The notes under the pieces: model-generated
Seen by the model: the letters and a program-made list of their open reading frames with translations, nothing else
Database searches by the model: none
Told to the model about the DNA's origin: nothing
Source of the DNA: Syntrophomonas sp.
GTDB taxonomy: Bacteria; Bacillota; Syntrophomonadia; Syntrophomonadales; Syntrophomonadaceae
Assembly: GCA_003444615.1 (NCBI GenBank)
Contig: DLUN01000134.1
Coordinates: forward strand, 1 to 7,794
Direction of reading: 5' to 3'
Length of the DNA: 7,794 nucleotides
Translations under genes and position numbers: made by a program
Shown here: positions 1-4,001 of the stretch, in pieces
Numbering within the stretch: the first letter of the stretch is position 1
Layout of the letters: each line of letters starts with the position of its first letter

Positions 1-13
1 CCAAACTCAATAA

Positions 14-88
14 GCCGATGTGGCTCAGTGGTAGAGCAGCTGATTCGTAATCAGCAGGTCGCCGGTTCAAATCCGGCCATCGGCTCCA
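14..88 (+). tRNA. tRNA-Thr (anticodon CGU), CCA encoded
   Basis: The full cloverleaf can be folded by eye. The 7-bp acceptor stem pairs GCCGATG (14-20) with CATCGGC (78-84). The D arm pairs GCTC (23-26) with GAGC (34-37). The anticodon stem pairs GCTGA (39-43) with TCAGC (51-55) around the loop TTCGTAA. The T arm pairs GCCGG (61-65) with CCGGC (73-77) around TTCAAAT. The anticodon is CGT at 46-48, which reads the threonine codon ACG. The discriminator is T85 and the terminal CCA (86-88) is genomically encoded. Its promoter lies outside the window. The 3' end is partly duplicated at 211-230. Confidence 0.97.
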
Positions 89-101
89 GAAAATAAGTAA
101 T

Positions 102-127
102 CCCCGGATTTTGTTTCCGGGGTTTCT
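102..127 (+). terminator. Intrinsic terminator of the tRNA-Thr transcript
   Basis: CCCCGGA (102-108) pairs perfectly with TCCGGGG (116-122) across a 7-base T-rich loop. The stem is followed by TTTCTT. The GC-rich stem, the T-run and the position 13 bases after the tRNA CCA end make this a convincing Rho-independent terminator. Confidence 0.85.
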
Positions 128-154
128 TGCCATTAGCTCCCGTTTAGCCTTTAT

Positions 155-174
155 AACCACATATAAATGTGGTT
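155..174. repeat. Perfect 8-bp inverted repeat with 4-base loop
   Basis: AACCACAT (155-162) and ATGTGGTT (167-174) are exact reverse complements around the loop ATAA. There is no good T-run on either side (TGATTA follows on the plus strand), so a terminator role is not well supported. It could be an RNA hairpin, a protein-binding dyad or part of a decayed mobile-element end. Confidence 0.6.
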
Positions 175-210
175 TGATTAATACTGCCTGATTAAATAAG
201 CAATAGCAGC

Positions 211-230
211 AATCCGGCCAACGGCTCCAG
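211..230 (+). repeat. Partial copy of the tRNA-Thr 3' end (att-like)
   Basis: These 20 bases match 70-89 of the window (second half of the tRNA T loop through CCA plus one base) with a single difference, A221 in place of T80. Similarity continues weakly into the flank: both copies are followed, after CTCCAG, by an A-rich stretch ending in AATAAG and then a GC-rich hairpin with T residues. Upstream of AATCCGG the similarity stops abruptly. Tyrosine-recombinase attachment sites commonly occupy this part of a tRNA, so this may be an integration scar. The alternative is a decayed tandem tRNA gene with its own terminator. Confidence 0.6.
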
Positions 231-242
231 CAGAAAAATAAG

Positions 243-267
243 GCCCCTCCGGTGTTGGAGGTGTTTT
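243..267 (+). terminator. Second terminator-like hairpin
   Basis: CCTCC (246-250) pairs with GGAGG (257-261) around a 6-base loop, and the stem can be extended past one mismatch. It is followed by GTGTTTT. The layout (tRNA-3'-like sequence, A-rich spacer, hairpin, T-run) copies that of the tRNA and its terminator at 70-127. No complete gene ends just before it, so it may be a relic. Confidence 0.45.
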
Positions 268-297
268 GATAGTGAAACTGAATTGGATTAATGGGCT

Positions 298-330
298 CAA
301 TGCGAATTATTGGTATTAAAGCTCGCATTG
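298..330. repeat. 8-bp inverted repeat with 17-base loop
   Basis: CAATGCGA (298-305) and TCGCATTG (323-330) are exact reverse complements separated by 17 A/T-rich bases and followed on the plus strand by TTTCTATATT. It lies about 50 bases past the stop of the minus-strand WG-repeat gene. On that strand there is no T-run after the stem, so it is a poor terminator for that gene. The function is unknown. Confidence 0.45.
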
Positions 331-382
331 TTTCTATATTAAACTCGTCGCCAAATGCTCCTCTACTCGCTGTTGTGCTTAT

Positions 383-1330
383 CTATTCAACCGCAAGCTT
401 ACTGGTTACGCGGCCGTTTTTGATATACAGTTTCATTCCTTTGTAAATGATATAGCTAACATTGCCATCGGGCATAATGACATTAGAGTCACTGTCCATA
501 ATTCCCCAACGTCCATCCAGCATAACAGTGAAAAATTCAACACAGCCTTTTCCCCAAGAACGCCCGGGCATATAAAACATGCCGTATTCTCCCACTGCGT
601 CAAACTGCAAAGGCACTACTATAGCTCCAGTGTGATCAAGAAATCCCCATTTGCCATTTCCCTTTACCGGAGCGTATCCTTCAATCGAAAAGCCCCTGGC
701 GTCATCAAATTTAGGTGGAAGAATATAATTTCCTTTATCATCAATGAATCCATATTTACCATCCTTCATAACCAGAGCTGCATAAGTGAAATGGAGTCCT
801 TCCTCCCCATTCAAGATAGCCTTAAATTCATCTACTTGATCAAATTGAGGGACAAAGACTTCTTTACCGGTTTTATCTATCAATCCCCATTTACTATCTT
901 TCCTTACTGGGCACAAAGCTGCGTCATAAAAATGACAGGTTTCGTCCCAGACCGTATCTACAACCAGCCTGCCGTCACAAGCAACAAAGCCGTATTTACC
1001 GTTTTTAACAACTTTCGCACAATCACTGTAGAAAGGAAATACATAGTCAAAAGCGGGTGGTACTATGATTTTTCTGGTATCCAGGTGAAAGAATCCCCAT
1101 TGGGACGAGGCTCTTTTATTTCGCCCCTGATCATTCTTTTCCCGATCATAACTACTAGTATAGAATTGCATCAAGGGTATTATATTGTACCAGGCTTCCC
1201 AGCGTAGTTGTTCGGTGGGCAGAATATTCCCCTCTTTATCAAGTACATAAACAGTATCATCAATTATTATCCCATCATAATACTCGTCCCACTCACAATT
1301 GTAGATGGTACATGGTTGCTTGCTTTTCAT
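383..1330 (-). CDS. WG-repeat (KWG-type) protein
   Basis: This 315-residue protein is made largely of about six WG repeats. Each opens with [K/Q/R][W/Y]G[F/L/I] and most end in P..FD or a related turn. The repeats begin near residues 77 (QWGFF), 112 (KYGFV), 147 (KWGLID), 192 (KYGFID), 227 (KWGFLD) and 274 (RWGIMD). Residues 1-75 are a non-repeat region rich in Tyr, Asp and Trp. There is no signal peptide or membrane segment, so it should be cytoplasmic. WG repeats are beta-rich units seen in many bacteria; no general biochemical activity is established for them and I do not assign one. The ATG at 1330 is preceded by AGGAGG (complement of 1336-1341) with a 5-base gap, which supports this start. 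The stop is TAG (383-385). It is divergent from the helicase-nuclease operon and appears to be transcribed alone. Confidence 0.9.
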   Translation of the reverse strand: MKSKQPCTIYNCEWDEYYDGIIIDDTVYVLDKEGNILPTEQLRWEAWYNIIPLMQFYTSSYDREKNDQGRNKRASSQWGFFHLDTRKIIVPPAFDYVFPFYSDCAKVVKNGKYGFVACDGRLVVDTVWDETCHFYDAALCPVRKDSKWGLIDKTGKEVFVPQFDQVDEFKAILNGEEGLHFTYAALVMKDGKYGFIDDKGNYILPPKFDDARGFSIEGYAPVKGNGKWGFLDHTGAIVVPLQFDAVGEYGMFYMPGRSWGKGCVEFFTVMLDGRWGIMDSDSNVIMPDGNVSYIIYKGMKLYIKNGRVTSKLAVE

Positions 1331-1460
1331 TTAATCCTCCTAACGTAGATGTCCAAGTAGTCGCAGCACCGGTATGTCACACATTAAGCTTGTTTTGGCG
1401 ACTTTATCTTACTGCTGAATTCAATCTTTTCAGCTCTTGGTATTAATAATAGATTGGCGT

Positions 1461-1480
1461 TATGACAAGAGATTGTCATA
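1461..1480. promoter_or_regulatory. Perfect dyad, candidate operator
   Basis: TATGACAA (1461-1468) and TTGTCATA (1473-1480) are exact reverse complements around GAGA. A 20-base dyad of this size between divergent genes fits a dimeric repressor site. On the minus strand its inner part gives TTGTCA (1463-1468), a good -35 element, with a weak -10-like TAATAC (1440-1445) 17 bases away. It could therefore control the WG-repeat gene by overlapping its promoter, with a leader of roughly 100 bases. No regulator gene is visible nearby, and the assignment is inference. Confidence 0.4.
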
Positions 1481-1654
1481 TGGCTTCAAGAAAACCGGAA
1501 TTTGGTGATTTGAAAACTCCGCTGCAATAATCTCAATTAGTCACCTGTTGAGGAAAAACTTACTTGCCTGCTGATGGCGGAGCTTGCCCATCTTAACTTA
1601 ACTCCTAGAAGGACATAACCGAATAAAACCAGAATAATAGACATATATACCAAA

Positions 1655-1682
1655 TTGTTGTAAACATGGTACAGGATATGAC
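1655..1682 (+). promoter_or_regulatory. Weak candidate promoter of the helicase-nuclease operon
   Basis: TTGTTG (1655-1660) and TATGAC (1677-1682) are separated by 16 bases and lie just upstream of the purine-rich ribosome binding site of the first gene. Both hexamers match the sigma-A consensus only partly. A short inverted repeat, TGTA-N7-TACA (1659-1673), sits between them. Other weak matches exist further upstream, so this is only the best-placed candidate. Confidence 0.25.
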
Positions 1683-1706
1683 ATTCGAAGTGGGGAGGGG
1701 GAGCAG

Positions 1707-3365
1707 GTGCAGGCTAGAGTTATTCCCAATCTTGACCCAGTTTCCATAGAAAACAATGGGGAACGGTTATTTTATCAAGCGGCAGCTGAGCTTCCAGCTG
1801 ACTATACGGTTTTCTATTCTTGTAAATACGTGTTACCTGGAGATGATGATCATCCTGATTTGATCAAAGAGGCTGATTTTGTAATTGTACACCCGGCCTT
1901 GGGGTATCTCGTTGTGGAAGTAAAACAGGGAGAAATAATGTATCGTGATGGCTGCTGGTGGGAGCACAAGGACCGGGACTATATACCTATTAGAAAAGAC
2001 CCGCTGCAGCAAGCGCAGCAGGCCATGTTTGCCATTCTCGACGCCTATAAAGAAAAAGCCAAAACTAATAGTTTCCCCCTGCAAATAAGATATGCCGTGG
2101 CATTTCCGGAATGCAGCAAGCTTATCGGTGACCTGCCCATGGACCTGCATCAGGACAGTATATTTTTGTTTGGGGACTTGGAAAACCTGGAGACCAGGAT
2201 TAAAAAGATTTTTACAACAGGCACGGATAGAGCTAACCCCGAAGCAGCCCAATTTTTAATCGACAAGGTATTAGGTCCCAGTTTTATGGTCTTTGCCCGC
2301 CTAGAAGAGCGGATGGATATGTTTAATGAGCGTGCCCAGCGGGTATTGACAGAAGAGCAGGACCGTATTCTGGAAGAGACCGAACTGGATAATCGCAAGA
2401 TTTTCTTTGGAGCCGCAGGTACCGGCAAAACCTTTATTGCCATGGAAAAGGCCCGCTTACTTCATAATAAAGGCCAGAAAGTGTTTCTCACTTGTTTTAA
2501 CCGGAATTTGGCCCATTATTGTCATAGCCAACTACCCCATGGCATAGATGTGCAAAATTTTCATGATTACCTGCTAGATAACGTAGTGACCAGTGACGGG
2601 AAAATTGTTGTCCCCGATGATCCAGCCTTGCTGAGCGATTTCTATAATAATGAACTGCCTGCTCTGGGCTTTGATTATTTTAGTGAATTACCCGAAGCGG
2701 AGAAGTACGATGCCATTATAGTTGATGAAGGACAAGACTTCCGGGAGGATTGGTTTACCTGCCTGGAAACCATGCTCAAAGAGAATGGTTGTTTCTATGT
2801 GTTTGCCGATCCGGGACAGAAACTCTACCAGGAAACCTTGGATAGTCTAAAGCATTATCCATTTTCTAAACATAAGCTTACTCGCAACCTGCGCAATACG
2901 GAGGTTATCAACGATTGGCTGGTTCAAGTAGCGGGTGGTCCGGAAACCATTGCCTTTCTAAAAGGAGGCATGCCGGTAAGCGTGTTTACTTGGACTACTA
3001 TGGAAGAAGAAAGGAAATCGATCGAGAAGGAAATTGGACGCCTGGTCAGTCAGGGAGTGAAACTCAGCCGCATAGTAATCCTTTCTCCGAATATTAAGGA
3101 AAAAAGCTGCTTGGCTGGTATGGATCATATAAAAGAATGGCCCCTGGGAGGCGTAGAGGACCGTGGTGTAATACGGTTCAGCACCATCAGGTCATTTAAA
3201 GGATTAGAGGCAGATATTGTGTTTTTGGTAGATATTCGGGAAGGTACCCTGGCCTGCACGGGTACAGATGTTTATGTGGGAGCTTCCCGGGGCCGTTACC
3301 TGCTGTATGTTTTTCATCATGCGGGTATGGATATAAGATCAATTAAGACCTTAGGACAATGTTAA
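1707..3365 (+). CDS. NERD-nuclease / superfamily 1 helicase fusion
   Basis: This 552-residue protein joins a nuclease-related domain (NERD, PD-(D/E)XK fold) to a compact UvrD/Rep-like ATPase. The NERD part spans about residues 13-115. Its likely active-site residues are E19, D57 and the EVK triad E71-V72-K73, with a Gln-rich helix at 99-110. The helicase part has Q218 (TEEQDR), Walker A GAAGTGKT (235-242), motif Ia (260-271), motif II VDEGQDF (339-345), motif III ADPGQ (367-371), motif IV LTRNLRNT (391-398), motif V with FSTIRSFKGLE (491-501) and motif VI VGASRGR (524-530). All core motifs look intact, so ATP-driven DNA translocation with DNA cleavage is predicted, in the cytoplasm. The GTG start is chosen because GGGGAGGGGGAG lies just upstream. 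It is the first gene of the operon, 15 bases before the exonuclease. The family assignment is firm; the biological role is not. Confidence 0.92.
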   Translation: MQARVIPNLDPVSIENNGERLFYQAAAELPADYTVFYSCKYVLPGDDDHPDLIKEADFVIVHPALGYLVVEVKQGEIMYRDGCWWEHKDRDYIPIRKDPLQQAQQAMFAILDAYKEKAKTNSFPLQIRYAVAFPECSKLIGDLPMDLHQDSIFLFGDLENLETRIKKIFTTGTDRANPEAAQFLIDKVLGPSFMVFARLEERMDMFNERAQRVLTEEQDRILEETELDNRKIFFGAAGTGKTFIAMEKARLLHNKGQKVFLTCFNRNLAHYCHSQLPHGIDVQNFHDYLLDNVVTSDGKIVVPDDPALLSDFYNNELPALGFDYFSELPEAEKYDAIIVDEGQDFREDWFTCLETMLKENGCFYVFADPGQKLYQETLDSLKHYPFSKHKLTRNLRNTEVINDWLVQVAGGPETIAFLKGGMPVSVFTWTTMEEERKSIEKEIGRLVSQGVKLSRIVILSPNIKEKSCLAGMDHIKEWPLGGVEDRGVIRFSTIRSFKGLEADIVFLVDIREGTLACTGTDVYVGASRGRYLLYVFHHAGMDIRSIKTLGQC

Positions 3366-3380
3366 AGAGAGGAGAACGCG

Positions 3381-3944
3381 GTGAACCTGATAATCTTTGA
3401 TACGGAAACCACGGGTTTAAAGCCAGGTCAGATTTGTCAGTTGTCTTACATAGTTGCTCAGGATAAAAAAATAGAGGGCAAAAATTTCTTTTTTAAGGTG
3501 GATTACATAGAGCCAGCAGCCCAACGGGTCCATGGCTACAGCGTAATTGATCTGCAAAAGCTGTCGGGAGGTAAGGACTTCAGGTATTATCATCCAGAAA
3601 TTGCTGGTGATTTTAGCCGTGCTGATCGGGTGGTAGCCCATAATTATGCCTTTGATTACCGTTTCATGGCGGCCGAGTTTGCACGCTGCAATAGTCAATT
3701 CACCTGTGCTAACTATTTTTGCACCATGCGCCATTTTACTTCTATCTGCCGGTTACCAGGGTCCAAGTTTCCCAAGCTGACAGAACTGATAGAATTCCTG
3801 GGGATACCGGAATACATAATTAAGCAAACAGCAGAAAAATTGTTTGGCAGCAAAGGCTTGCGTGCTCATGATGCACGTTATGATGCCACAGCCACCTACC
3901 TCTGTTATCAAAAGGGACTAGAGTCTGGATATTTGGTGGGGTGA
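3381..3944 (+). CDS. DEDDh-family 3'-5' exonuclease (DnaQ-like)
   Basis: This is a 187-residue single-domain exonuclease of the DnaQ/RNase T fold. The three exonuclease motifs are visible: Exo I FDTETTG with D7 and E9, Exo II AHNYAFD with D92, and Exo III AHDARYDA with H163 and D168. That completes the D-E-D-H-D catalytic set for two-metal hydrolysis of a 3' end. The substrate could be DNA or RNA; the company it keeps suggests DNA. There is no polymerase or BRCT extension, so it is not a replicative proofreading subunit by architecture. The start is GTG at 3381, preceded by GAGGAGAA with good spacing. It follows the helicase by 15 bases and is followed after 42 bases by the AddB-like gene, so cotranscription is likely. 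It probably trims the 3' strands exposed by the neighbouring helicases (inference). Confidence 0.93.
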   Translation: MNLIIFDTETTGLKPGQICQLSYIVAQDKKIEGKNFFFKVDYIEPAAQRVHGYSVIDLQKLSGGKDFRYYHPEIAGDFSRADRVVAHNYAFDYRFMAAEFARCNSQFTCANYFCTMRHFTSICRLPGSKFPKLTELIEFLGIPEYIIKQTAEKLFGSKGLRAHDARYDATATYLCYQKGLESGYLVG

Positions 3945-3975
3945 TGAGGTGGGGGTTCACGGGGACGAGCCTTTA

Positions 3976-4001
3976 AAGAGTGGGGAGTGGGACTTTATAT
4001 G
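3976..4001 (+). promoter_or_regulatory. Start region of the AddB-like gene, two possible starts
   Basis: Two in-frame starts are close together. GTG at 3987 has only AAAGAG (3975-3980) at a usable distance. ATG at 3999, giving a protein starting MRIIFG, has GGGGAG (3982-3987) upstream with an 11-base gap, rather long but workable. A further ATG at 4017 is in frame. The choice changes only the first 4 or 10 residues. I list the longer form but consider ATG at 3999 about equally likely. Confidence 0.5.

Larger units (their letters stand above)
89..382. other. Gene-free stretch after the tRNA with several hairpins
   Basis: I see no supported coding sequence between the tRNA and the end of the WG-repeat gene. 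The stretch holds the tRNA terminator, a perfect hairpin at 155-174, a partial copy of the tRNA 3' end at 211-230, a second terminator-like hairpin at 243-267 and a long-loop inverted repeat at 298-330. One reverse-strand frame is open throughout, but it runs antisense across the tRNA and lacks a ribosome binding site, so it is not called. Confidence 0.7.
1331..1706. other. Divergent intergenic region
   Basis: These 376 bases separate the start of the minus-strand WG-repeat gene from the plus-strand helicase gene, so both promoters should lie here. It holds the minus-strand ribosome binding site next to 1330, a perfect dyad at 1461-1480, a weak plus-strand promoter candidate at 1655-1682 and a very purine-rich ribosome binding site (GGGGAGGGGGAG, 1692-1703). 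I saw no Gram-positive LexA-type box (CGAAC-N4-GTTCG) and no supported small gene. Confidence 0.7.

Noticed and set aside
211..230. Second functional tRNA gene
   Set aside because: Only the 3' fifth or so of a tRNA is present. No acceptor 5' strand, D arm or anticodon arm can be folded upstream.
2..328. Minus-strand frame from ATG at 328 running off the left edge
   Set aside because: It has no ribosome binding site, runs antisense across the tRNA-Thr gene and its terminator, and shows no protein-like features.
632..1207. 191-residue plus-strand open frame
   Set aside because: It is antisense to the WG-repeat gene, whose repeats and ribosome binding site are convincing; the plus-strand product shows no recognisable domain.
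1574..1618. 14-codon open frame starting MAELAHL in the intergenic region
   Set aside because: No ribosome binding site at a suitable distance and no sign of a leader-peptide or attenuator structure after it.
1833..2443. Two overlapping minus-strand open frames of 139 and 97 residues
   Set aside because: Both are shadows of the NERD-helicase gene, without motifs.
3944..3976. 10-codon open frame overlapping the exonuclease stop (ATGA)
   Set aside because: It has an overlapping start but only ten G-rich codons and ends in TAA before the AddB-like start. It is most likely chance; at best a coupling mini-cistron.
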